From an uncultured Novosphingobium sp. (GTDB taxonomy: Bacteria; Pseudomonadota; Alphaproteobacteria; Sphingomonadales; Sphingomonadaceae): a stretch of DNA of 12,821 nucleotides. The DNA lies in NCBI GenBank assembly GCA_937860195.1, contig CALMBN010000075.1, positions 1-12,821 of the forward strand, written 5' to 3'. The notes beneath the pieces were generated by a model. That model did not search any database. It saw nothing but the letters and a program-made list of their open reading frames with translations, and had not been told where the DNA came from. A program made the position numbers and the translations under genes. This document shows, one piece after another, positions 1-6,620 of this stretch (its first letter is position 1; each line of letters opens with the position of its first letter).

Positions 1-1843
1 GACTGCGCTTTGACCCCAATTCGACGCTTACCCCGTAGAACTTCCGTTCCTTGAGCACGTAAGTCTGGCGCGAAGACAGCACCGGAAAACCCGCCACCGC
101 ATTGATCCGCAGTTGCTTGCCGGCCTGCCAGCCCAGCATCGCTCCATCGAAACGGCCCAGCACGCCGCCCGAATTGCGGGTTTGCCGTCCGACCCGCAGC
201 TGGGTGTTCAAGTCGTTGTCGGTATAGTCGAAATAGAGCGCGGAAACCGATTCCTGATTGCGGAAAACCCGCCTTTCAGCGCCGTTGTTGATGACGATCA
301 CCGACTTGCTTGTGCCGAAATCCTTGGTGTACGCCCCCGCCGCGCGGATCTGGAACTGGCGGCGATCATTGCCGCCCGAAATGGTGATGTCGCCGTTGGT
401 CAGCAGCTGGTTGAGGTTGAGCGAATTATCGACCTCGACGCCCAGCTGTGATGTCGTGTTGAACGTATTTGTGCGGTTCTGATCGCGGAAATAGAACTGC
501 GAAAAGCTGCCTCGCAAACCCCAATTCCATTTGGCAGCGCCGCCAAGACCGCTGGCTTCGCGCAGCGGTGAGCCTGGCTGGCCGGTCGGACTTGTCGATT
601 CGAGCCCGGCAAGCCGTTGGCGGACCCGATCAGCACCTTCGCCGCTTGGGTAACGCCGCAAGTACTCTTCGTATTCCGCGCGCGCATGGGCACCCTGGCC
701 CTGGCGCTCGCGGGTCAACCCAAGAAGCTCCAGCGCTCGCGGAGTGTTGAAGTTCTCTGGCTTCTGGACGGCGTTGGTCAGCAATTGAACCGCACGGTCA
801 AGATTGCCATCCTGGATCGCTTGCTCGGCTTCTGCAATAAGGCCGGCTGTTTCGGTGCTCGCTGCGTCACCGACCCCGGCACTGGCCGGTCCGGGGGTGG
901 CAGTTACGATCGCCGGCAAAACCGGCGCACCGGCTTGTGCAGGCGTGGCAGTTGCAGGTGCGGCGGGCGCGCTGACCGGTCCGGGGGTAACGGTTGCCGG
1001 TACCGGCGGCAGGCTAACTGGTCTGGGCGTTACGGTTGCAGTCGGAGCCGGTACGCTGGGAACGCTCAGCTTGCTCGCAATGCCTTCGCGGCGCTCGAGC
1101 ACCGAAACCTTGACCACCCAGGCTTCCGGGAAATCCCTGGACAGGCGCAGCCGCGCAGCGTCGGCTTCTTCCTTGGTTTTGAAGAAACCAACGCGGAGCC
1201 GGTGCCAGCGCAGCGAATCGCGTTCGAACTGATTCTCATAGACGACATCCCCGGCCACTGCTTGCCGCTGGCCCGGCGTCAGATCGCCAACTTCGCGGGG
1301 CAATGACAAGACGTTGACGACATACAGGCCATCGGGGATTGCTTGCTGCTGTCCGGTCGACGGCGTGGCCAGATCGGTTTCGAATCCCGCCGCGCATGCC
1401 ATGCTGCCGGGTTCAGCGATCCGGATGTTGAGTGTCTGAAGCTTATCGCCGGGGGCAACGGTAAATTCCATATCGCGCGTAAAGAACAACGACAGGACCG
1501 GGCCAGCCGGATTGTCACCCTCATACCCGATCGAACGCAATTCAGGGATCGATTGGGGTGTACGCAGCGATTCACTCGATCTGCCGGCGGTCTTGCCGTC
1601 CAACGGACGCAGCCTGACGTGGAGCTCGCGTCCCTTTGCCGGAAATGAGCTCAGCACCTGGAAGCGGATGTTGAAATTGACCGTTACGGTTGTGCAACTG
1701 CCGACCGTCTCAGCCTTGACGTCTGACAGGGCGCGATCTGATACGGCCTGCCCGAAGGCAGGACTTGGGAAAACCGCGCCGGCGGCTGCAACTGCTGTGA
1801 TCGCGACTATCGAACTAGCGGTCGCAAAGCGGGTAGTGCTCAA
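1..1843 (-). CDS. Exported SPOR/TPR protein with probable C-terminal beta-barrel (3' end beyond window)
   Basis: Partial; 614 codons are visible and the frame is open to the left edge. The chosen start is TTG at 1843-1841, with GGGGGA at 1856-1851 seven bases upstream, followed by a clear signal peptide (residues 1-31, ending PSPAFG). Residues about 48-145 form a beta-rich domain that may be AMIN-like. Residues about 171-250 match a SPOR domain (GLYVVNVLS opening, GFFKTKEEADAARLRL, closing AWVVKV), a fold known to bind peptidoglycan. A Pro/Val/Thr/Ala-rich linker with degenerate repeats (about 258-325) leads to a TPR-like helical region (335-414). From about 435 on, alternating aromatic and polar strands with Asn/Asp turns resemble an outer-membrane barrel. 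It is last in the visible cytochrome operon, 28 bases after the 23-heme gene. I infer an envelope-spanning or outer-membrane partner of the cytochromes. The TPR-barrel layout also recalls polysaccharide exporters such as BcsC. SPOR and signal peptide are fairly sure; the barrel is tentative. Confidence 0.8.
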   Translation of the reverse strand, partial: MSTTRFATASSIVAITAVAAAGAVFPSPAFGQAVSDRALSDVKAETVGSCTTVTVNFNIRFQVLSSFPAKGRELHVRLRPLDGKTAGRSSESLRTPQSIPELRSIGYEGDNPAGPVLSLFFTRDMEFTVAPGDKLQTLNIRIAEPGSMACAAGFETDLATPSTGQQQAIPDGLYVVNVLSLPREVGDLTPGQRQAVAGDVVYENQFERDSLRWHRLRVGFFKTKEEADAARLRLSRDFPEAWVVKVSVLERREGIASKLSVPSVPAPTATVTPRPVSLPPVPATVTPGPVSAPAAPATATPAQAGAPVLPAIVTATPGPASAGVGDAASTETAGLIAEAEQAIQDGNLDRAVQLLTNAVQKPENFNTPRALELLGLTRERQGQGAHARAEYEEYLRRYPSGEGADRVRQRLAGLESTSPTGQPGSPLREASGLGGAAKWNWGLRGSFSQFYFRDQNRTNTFNTTSQLGVEVDNSLNLNQLLTNGDITISGGNDRRQFQIRAAGAYTKDFGTSKSVIVINNGAERRVFRNQESVSALYFDYTDNDLNTQLRVGRQTRNSGGVLGRFDGAMLGWQAGKQLRINAVAGFPVLSSRQTYVLKERKFYGVSVELGSKRS

Positions 1844-1872
1844 GATATGGTCCCCCAAAGTACGGTATTCAT
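1840..1872 (-). CDS. Possible 10-codon coupling ORF between cytochrome and SPOR genes
   Basis: An ATG at 1872-1870 overlaps the stop codon of the 23-heme gene (TGATG). It opens a frame of ten codons (MNTVLWGTIS) whose stop TGA (1842-1840) overlaps the TTG start of the next gene (TTGA). Seen directly: both junctions overlap. Inferred: ribosomes ending the cytochrome could reinitiate here and be handed to the SPOR gene. The peptide itself is unlikely to have a function, and the arrangement could be chance. Confidence 0.25.
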   Translation of the reverse strand: MNTVLWGTIS

Positions 1873-3599
1873 CAGTCCCAATTGCGGGTGTTGTGACACG
1901 CGCCGCAGTCCTGCGTGGTAGTGGGATGGTCACGTGGCTTGCCTTCGGCGATCGTGCCGTTGTGACATGAGTCGCACCGCCCGGTAATCGCGCTGTGGTT
2001 CATGTTGACCGAAGCGAAGCTGGTTGTGCTGCGATGGCAGGATTCGCACACGTTCGTCGTCTGCCCGTGTCCAGGATTTTTGCCAATTGCGGTCGTGCCA
2101 TTGTGGCAGGATGAGCAATTGGTAGTGATGCCGGTGTGGCTGAAGTTGGCCGGTGTCCAGGCATTGGTGGTGTGGCAGGTGCTGCACTGTGCGGTCGTGT
2201 TGACGTGGTTCGCCGATTTGCCCTTGGCGGTGGTGCCGTTGTGGCAGCTGGAACAGGTGCCGATCACATCGAGGTGGTTGACCGTCTTGGCCGGGGCCCA
2301 GGCGGTATTGGTGTGGCAATTGGCACAGGCCGTCGTCGTATTGATGTGGGTCGGGCTCTTGCCGGTCGCCGTCGTGCCGTTGTGGCAGCTGACGCAGGTG
2401 CCGGTGGCATTGGCGTGGTTGAAGTTCGCCGGAGTCCACGCAGTCGTGCTGTGGCAGGTGCTGCACTGCGCGGTCGTGGTGATGTGGGTCGCCGACTTGC
2501 CCTTGGCCTTGGTGCCGTTGTGGCAGCTGCTGCAAGTGCCGATCACATCGTTGTGGTTGACCGTCTTGGCCGGTGCCCAGGCAGTGCTGGTGTGGCAATT
2601 GGCGCAAGCTGTCGTCGTGGTGATGTGGGTCGCCGACTTGCCCTTGGCATTCGTGCCGTTGTGGCAACTGACGCAGGTGCCCGTGGCATTGGCGTGATTG
2701 AAGTTGGCCGGAGTCCAACCAGTCGTGCTGTGGCAGGTGCTGCATTCAGCGGTCGTGGTGATGTGAGTGGCCGATTTACCCTTGGCCTTTGTGCCGTTGT
2801 GGCAGCTGCTGCAGGTGCCGATCACGTCGTTGTGATTGACCGTCTTGGCCGGAGCCCAGGCGCCAGTCGTGTGGCAATCGGCGCAGGCCGTATTGGTGTT
2901 GATGTGGGTGGCAGACTTGCCTTTTGCAGTCGTGCCATTGTGGCAGCTCACACAAGTGCCAGTGATTCCCGCGTGGTCGAATTTCGCCCCGGCCCAGCCG
3001 TTCGTCGTGTGACAAGCAGCACAATCCTGCGTTGTCGCGACGTGGGTCGAGCCCTTGCCGGTTGCCTTGGTGCCATTGTGGCAACTGGCGCAATTGGCAG
3101 TGATCCCGGTGTGATCGAATCGGGTCGATTCCCAGTTCGACGTGGTATGGCAGGCACCGCATGCCTGGGTGGTGGGCAGGTGGCTCGCTGGCTTTCCGAC
3201 CGCCTGGACGCCATTGTGGCAGCTCGCGCAGGTTCCCGTGTAGCGGCTGTGATCAAATTTGCTGACCTGCCATTGCCGAGTGGTGTGGCAGCTGTCGCAG
3301 TTGTCCTGGGTGCGCAGGTGATTTGCGGGCAGGCCACTGGCCCGAACCGAGTTGTGGCAACTGAGACAGTCCTTGGGTGTGCCTTCGAATTCGCCGCCTT
3401 TGTGGCAGCTTTCACAGCGGACAGCAGCGTGCGCACCGGTCAAGGGGAAACCGGTCCGGAAATGGTCGAATTGGCTGTTTGCGCCCTGGGCAGCGGCCGG
3501 CATCGACCACGCTGCAAGGAGCATGGCACCGAAAACTGCGAAAATCGCGGTCAGGAATTTCCTTGGCAAGCCAATCACCTGTGTTGCGACACGACCCAA
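1872..3599 (-). CDS. 23-heme c-type cytochrome with tandem heme repeats
   Basis: 575 residues. Start TTG at 3599-3597, with GAGGGG at 3609-3604 four bases upstream. A Sec signal peptide (PRKF, hydrophobic stretch, cleavage near AAA37-Q38) has no lipobox, so the protein is soluble in the periplasm or outside the cell. It has 23 CxxCH motifs between residues 62 and 569, about one heme per 22 residues. After a divergent start, the repeat is CxxCHNGTxAKGKSATH, then CxxCHTTxAWxPA, then FNH or VNH. There are exactly 23 histidines outside the motifs, placed alternately with them, so every heme can be bis-His ligated. Most of the chain is Thr/Ala/Asn/Gly-rich linker. It sits between the 24-heme cytochrome (158-base spacer) and the SPOR/TPR protein. 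Inferred role: a periplasmic or extracellular electron wire in a respiratory or extracellular electron-transfer chain. Multiheme c-type identity is certain; electron donor and acceptor are unknown. Confidence 0.95.
   Translation of the reverse strand: MGRVATQVIGLPRKFLTAIFAVFGAMLLAAWSMPAAAQGANSQFDHFRTGFPLTGAHAAVRCESCHKGGEFEGTPKDCLSCHNSVRASGLPANHLRTQDNCDSCHTTRQWQVSKFDHSRYTGTCASCHNGVQAVGKPASHLPTTQACGACHTTSNWESTRFDHTGITANCASCHNGTKATGKGSTHVATTQDCAACHTTNGWAGAKFDHAGITGTCVSCHNGTTAKGKSATHINTNTACADCHTTGAWAPAKTVNHNDVIGTCSSCHNGTKAKGKSATHITTTAECSTCHSTTGWTPANFNHANATGTCVSCHNGTNAKGKSATHITTTTACANCHTSTAWAPAKTVNHNDVIGTCSSCHNGTKAKGKSATHITTTAQCSTCHSTTAWTPANFNHANATGTCVSCHNGTTATGKSPTHINTTTACANCHTNTAWAPAKTVNHLDVIGTCSSCHNGTTAKGKSANHVNTTAQCSTCHTTNAWTPANFSHTGITTNCSSCHNGTTAIGKNPGHGQTTNVCESCHRSTTSFASVNMNHSAITGRCDSCHNGTIAEGKPRDHPTTTQDCGACHNTRNWD
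2172..2954 (-). repeat. Tandem 279-base four-heme superrepeat inside the 23-heme gene
   Basis: Nearly identical sequence recurs with a period of 279 bases. The CSSCHNGT-coding segment lies at 2233, 2512 and 2791 on the plus numbering, and the related CVSCH segment at about 2372, 2651 and 2931. Each unit encodes 93 residues with four heme sites, made of two diverged halves of 46 and 47 residues. About 2.8 units span heme 8 (2940-2954) to heme 19 (2172-2186). The high DNA identity suggests recent unit duplication or ongoing homogenisation. Confidence 0.85.
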
Positions 3600-3758
3600 T
3601 CGACCCCTCGCCGAAAAATGTGTCTCAGATTGCTATTATCTTTACGAACCTAACCAGCAAAATAAAAGAAATGGTATACAAGACCTTTCGACCTATCGCT
3701 GCAAGGAATCGGTTGGCCGACAAAACTGGTCAACTGCAAGGTTAATGTCAGTTTCGGG
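3600..3758 (-). other. Intra-operon spacer between the two cytochrome genes
   Basis: This 159-base stretch is unusually long for an operon whose other junctions overlap or nearly touch, and it is more AT-rich than its surroundings (for example the TATACCATTTCTTTTATT segment). It contains no credible gene. It could hold an internal promoter or a processing site that sets the 23-heme level separately. I see a GATAAT element but no convincing -35 partner, and no intrinsic terminator with a T-run. Confidence 0.4.
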
Positions 3759-5531
3759 TTAGGGTTTGGTCCGCCCTTTGCCGACCAGAATTTCCGCAAA
3801 ATCGTTGGTTGTATGGCAACGCGCGCAATCATCGCCGAACCCGCCGCGGTGAGGATCATGACGGCGGTGGCAGTCTACGCACTGGTTCCCGACCTTGGCC
3901 GGATCACCTGGCCGGGCGTGGCAAGCCGAACAGACCAACCCTTTGTGCTTGCCGGTCAAGGCAAATTTGGTCTGGCGATCATGATCGAACCGCCACACTT
4001 TCCAGTCGGTCGTGTTGTGACAATTCTGGCATTGGGCTGGCTTGCCCAGCGTTCCCTTGTGGGTCTTGTCCTCGTGGCAGGCCGCGCAGGTCAACCCTTT
4101 GGCAGAAAAGCTCTTGTCCGCATGACAGGACACGCAGGCCAGGGCCATATGTTTGCCCAGCAGCGGGAACTTGGTCAGATCATGGTCGAACCGGACCCCT
4201 TCTTTCCAGCTTTCAGCATTGTGGCATCGCCCGCAATCTGTGCCGAGCCGCCCGGCATGCGGATCTTCCTTGGCGTGGCACGTGCTGCATAGGCTGGAAA
4301 GCTTCACTTCCAACGGCGGCTTGGGGTGACAAGCTTCACACTTGGCGGTCGCGTGTTTTCCGGCCAGGGCAAACTTTGTCATCGTGTTGTGGTCGAACGT
4401 GACCTTCTTCCAGTCAGTCTCATTGTGGCACTTGGCGCAATCCTTGCCATTGCCGCCCTTGTGGGCATCGTCAGCCGCATGGCAGGCAAAACAGGTGTTT
4501 GGCGGCTTGGCGATCTTTGGTGGCTGCTTGTGACATCCCTCGCACTTGGTCGTGCGGTGCGCGCCTTTCAGCGGAAACTGGGTCGTGTCATGGTTGAAGC
4601 TGGTTTGCTTCCAGTCGCGGGGATTGTGGCAACTGCCGCAATCGGTCCCGTTCGCTCCCTTGTGGCTGTCATCCTTCGCATGGCAGGCAAAGCAGGTCCG
4701 GGATGGGTGCTTGTTGGCATTTCCGGCCCCGTGACACCCGGCGCAGGTCGCGGCGGCATGCCCACCAACCAGCGGAAAACCTGTTGTCGAATGGTCGAAC
4801 GTCGCGGTCCCCCACGATGCGGTGCTGTGGCACGAAGCGCAATTGGTGCCGCGGCTTCCCTTGTGAGCATCATCCTTGGCGTGGCAGCCGACGCAAGTTG
4901 CAGGAAGATTCTTCCAACGCTGTCCGGCATGGCAGCTCATGCAGGCCTTTTGGGCATGGGCTCCGGTCAGCGGAAATCCGGTCGAAGCATGGTTGAACCC
5001 CTGGATCTGTTTCCAGGCAGTGGTGTTATGGCAACTCTGGCATGCGCGCCCAAGCTGGCCTTTGTGTGGATCGAACGGGCCATGGCAGCCGGCACAATCG
5101 CGCGGCCGACCGCGATAGTCGTTACCCCGATGGCAGCTGCTGCATTTCGCCCGTTTGTGCGCACCGGTCAGGGCGAAGTCGGTGTAGGCGTGATTGAAGC
5201 TGGGTTGGTGGAGGACGATCAGCGTGTTGCTGCGCCCCTTGTGATCACTGTGACACGATTTGCAGGCCCCATTGCGGGCGGGCGCGAACTTGCCATGGAA
5301 TTTGGTGCCTGTCCGGACATCCGTGGCAACCCCGCCATGACAGGTCAGGCAGCGGCCGTTTTGCGCCTCTTTCCGGAACGACGAATGGCAAGAATCGCAC
5401 TTCGCCTCAAGCTTGGCATGGGCGCTGGACAACGGTCCGGGCGTGACAAGACGCTCCATGATAGTCTGGGCCACGGCGGGCGTGGCCAGACACAGGCAAA
5501 GCAACCAGAATAGAGCAAGCGCACGACGCAT
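3759..5531 (-). CDS. 24-heme c-type cytochrome, triheme-module type
   Basis: 590 residues. The ATG at 5531-5529 overlaps the upstream gene's stop (TGATG), and it begins a proper signal peptide (MRRALALFWLLCLCL, cleavage near AVA21-Q22); longer upstream starts would lie inside the preceding gene. It has 24 CxxCH motifs from residue 45 to 573. The N-terminal part (GPLSSAHAKLEAKC, two close CxxCH, then CKSCHSDHKG) is a conserved opening I recall from cytochrome c3-type multiheme proteins. The rest repeats a three-heme module: CxxCHAKDDAHKG, then CxxCHxxxxWK, then FDH, FPLxGxH and CxxCH. There are 27 histidines outside the motifs, enough for bis-His ligation of all hemes. No lipobox is seen. Inferred role: periplasmic carrier taking electrons from the membrane cytochrome encoded just upstream and passing them to the 23-heme protein or an outer-membrane partner. 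Confidence 0.95.
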   Translation of the reverse strand: MRRALALFWLLCLCLATPAVAQTIMERLVTPGPLSSAHAKLEAKCDSCHSSFRKEAQNGRCLTCHGGVATDVRTGTKFHGKFAPARNGACKSCHSDHKGRSNTLIVLHQPSFNHAYTDFALTGAHKRAKCSSCHRGNDYRGRPRDCAGCHGPFDPHKGQLGRACQSCHNTTAWKQIQGFNHASTGFPLTGAHAQKACMSCHAGQRWKNLPATCVGCHAKDDAHKGSRGTNCASCHSTASWGTATFDHSTTGFPLVGGHAAATCAGCHGAGNANKHPSRTCFACHAKDDSHKGANGTDCGSCHNPRDWKQTSFNHDTTQFPLKGAHRTTKCEGCHKQPPKIAKPPNTCFACHAADDAHKGGNGKDCAKCHNETDWKKVTFDHNTMTKFALAGKHATAKCEACHPKPPLEVKLSSLCSTCHAKEDPHAGRLGTDCGRCHNAESWKEGVRFDHDLTKFPLLGKHMALACVSCHADKSFSAKGLTCAACHEDKTHKGTLGKPAQCQNCHNTTDWKVWRFDHDRQTKFALTGKHKGLVCSACHARPGDPAKVGNQCVDCHRRHDPHRGGFGDDCARCHTTNDFAEILVGKGRTKP

Positions 5532-6391
5532 CAGTACATGTGCACCGCTACGATATGAAGCACGGCTGCCGCGACCAGAATGAAAAACAGCGGCAAATGA
5601 AACAGATGCCACAGCCGCAGCAGCCGGTCATAAAAGGCGAATTCAGCAGATCGCCGAACAGCCTTGAAAAATTCGTGAACCAGGTCCCGCAAGTTTATGG
5701 TCCGGCGATCTGCCCCATGCGGCAATGCGGCGATCAGGCGGCGCTCGGCCAGGCGGGTTTCCACGCCCAATCCAATGACGGCCGCCGCGCTGCTCCAGAA
5801 TGCGCCGCCGGCCCGGATCGCGCGATCTTCATACGGCTGAATTCGCGCCAGAATTGCCTCTCGCGGCAACCCGCGCGCTTCAAGCTGCGCCATCAAATCG
5901 TCCATTTCCTGCTTCAACGCACGCAGTTCCAGCTTGCGGCCGGAATAGCCACGATGGACCCGCGAATAGAAGAACCTGCCGACCAGCCCGCTGCTCGCCA
6001 CTACAATCATTGCCCCCAACGCCAACGCACTATTCAAAGCACCCCAGGTGAAACGCGAATGATATAGAATCGCCAGCGGACCAAGCAAGCCCAATAGCAT
6101 GTGAAATCGGAACCAGAAGCCGATCGAGCCGGGCGCGCTTTTGCCCTTCTTGACTCGCTTGCGCAACGGGTAACCCAGCAGGATGATCATCATCGTCCCG
6201 CCGCCAATGCCCAGCCAATAGCCAAGCCCGTCTTCCGGATCGAAGGGGAGGCCCGACCGATTGCCCCATCCCCAGCCAACCGCGCACACCACCGCGAAGA
6301 CGATCGCCAACGAAACAAATCGTTCGATTGCGCCTGCGGTTAACTTTGGCCGTTCACTGGATGATTGGAATTTCTCTGCTCTCGAAGCCAT
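5531..6391 (-). CDS. Cytochrome b561-like inner-membrane protein
   Basis: 286 residues from the ATG at 6391. A TTG at 6436 would add 15 residues, but neither start has a good ribosome site, and the recognisable protein begins near residue 19. Membrane helices lie at about 23-41, 57-75, 94-112, 118-142 and 262-283. His97 and His111 in the third helix and His265 and His279 in the last are each 14 apart, the spacing expected for two stacked bis-His b hemes; His262 and His284 are extra candidates. A charged, helical, coiled-coil-like stretch (about 149-195) lies in the long loop between helices 4 and 5. It is first in the minus-strand operon and its stop overlaps the start of the 24-heme gene, so the two are probably translationally coupled. 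Inferred role: membrane electron entry point, perhaps quinol oxidation, feeding the periplasmic cytochromes. It could instead belong to a ferric-reductase-like family. Confidence 0.75.
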   Translation of the reverse strand: MASRAEKFQSSSERPKLTAGAIERFVSLAIVFAVVCAVGWGWGNRSGLPFDPEDGLGYWLGIGGGTMMIILLGYPLRKRVKKGKSAPGSIGFWFRFHMLLGLLGPLAILYHSRFTWGALNSALALGAMIVVASSGLVGRFFYSRVHRGYSGRKLELRALKQEMDDLMAQLEARGLPREAILARIQPYEDRAIRAGGAFWSSAAAVIGLGVETRLAERRLIAALPHGADRRTINLRDLVHEFFKAVRRSAEFAFYDRLLRLWHLFHLPLFFILVAAAVLHIVAVHMY

Positions 6392-6620
6392 CTGGCAATT
6401 TAACCTGCTGTTGTCGACCCTGCGCTTATCAGGCAAATATGCTTAGCGTTTGGTTTCTGTACCGGGAAAATTATCCGACTCGGCTCGTCTCTCGAGGCAG
6501 TCGCCCGGTCGAGCCTGGCGCAAAATGCAAGGTTCGTGTCAGAAATGGGATGGGCGTTGGTCAGAAAGCCATTGAAAAGCAGATGAGGCCATCGGCCTTT
6601 TGTAACGAACGGGAAATCGA
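6392..6620. promoter_or_regulatory. Divergent intergenic control region
   Basis: This 229-base spacer separates the minus-strand cytochrome operon from the plus-strand ccmI-like operon, so it should hold both promoters and any regulator site. Seen: an inverted repeat GGCTCG (6482-6487) / CGAGCC (6510-6515) around a CTCGAG palindrome; a GATAAT element on the minus strand near 6475; and a short hairpin AGGCC-ATC-GGCCT followed by T's at 6586-6601, just before the ccmI-like gene. No -35/-10 pair is clear enough to call. Confidence 0.5.

Noticed and set aside
617..1306. Open plus-strand frame of about 229 codons
   Set aside because: Antisense to the SPOR/TPR gene; its Gly/Arg-rich stretch mirrors that gene's Pro-rich linker.
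2172..2954. Tandem repeats as a noncoding satellite or CRISPR
   Set aside because: The repeats keep the reading frame and encode heme sites in every unit.
2136..3653. Open plus-strand frame of about 505 codons
   Set aside because: It lies antisense to the 23-heme gene, where the repeat sequence keeps other frames open. Its product is a low-complexity Gly/Arg/Val repeat with no recognisable domain.
4326..5513. Open plus-strand frame of about 395 codons
   Set aside because: Antisense to the 24-heme gene; the opposite strand has 24 CxxCH motifs and a signal peptide, while this frame has no domain.
5460..5531. Lipoprotein signal in the 24-heme cytochrome because of Cys12 and Cys14
   Set aside because: Both cysteines lie within the hydrophobic core without a lipobox (no small residue before Cys), and a normal AVA cleavage site follows.
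6586..6601. AGGCC-ATC-GGCCT-TTTT as an intrinsic terminator
   Set aside because: The stem is only 5 bp, the T-run is short, and it lies just upstream of a start codon with no gene on that strand before it.
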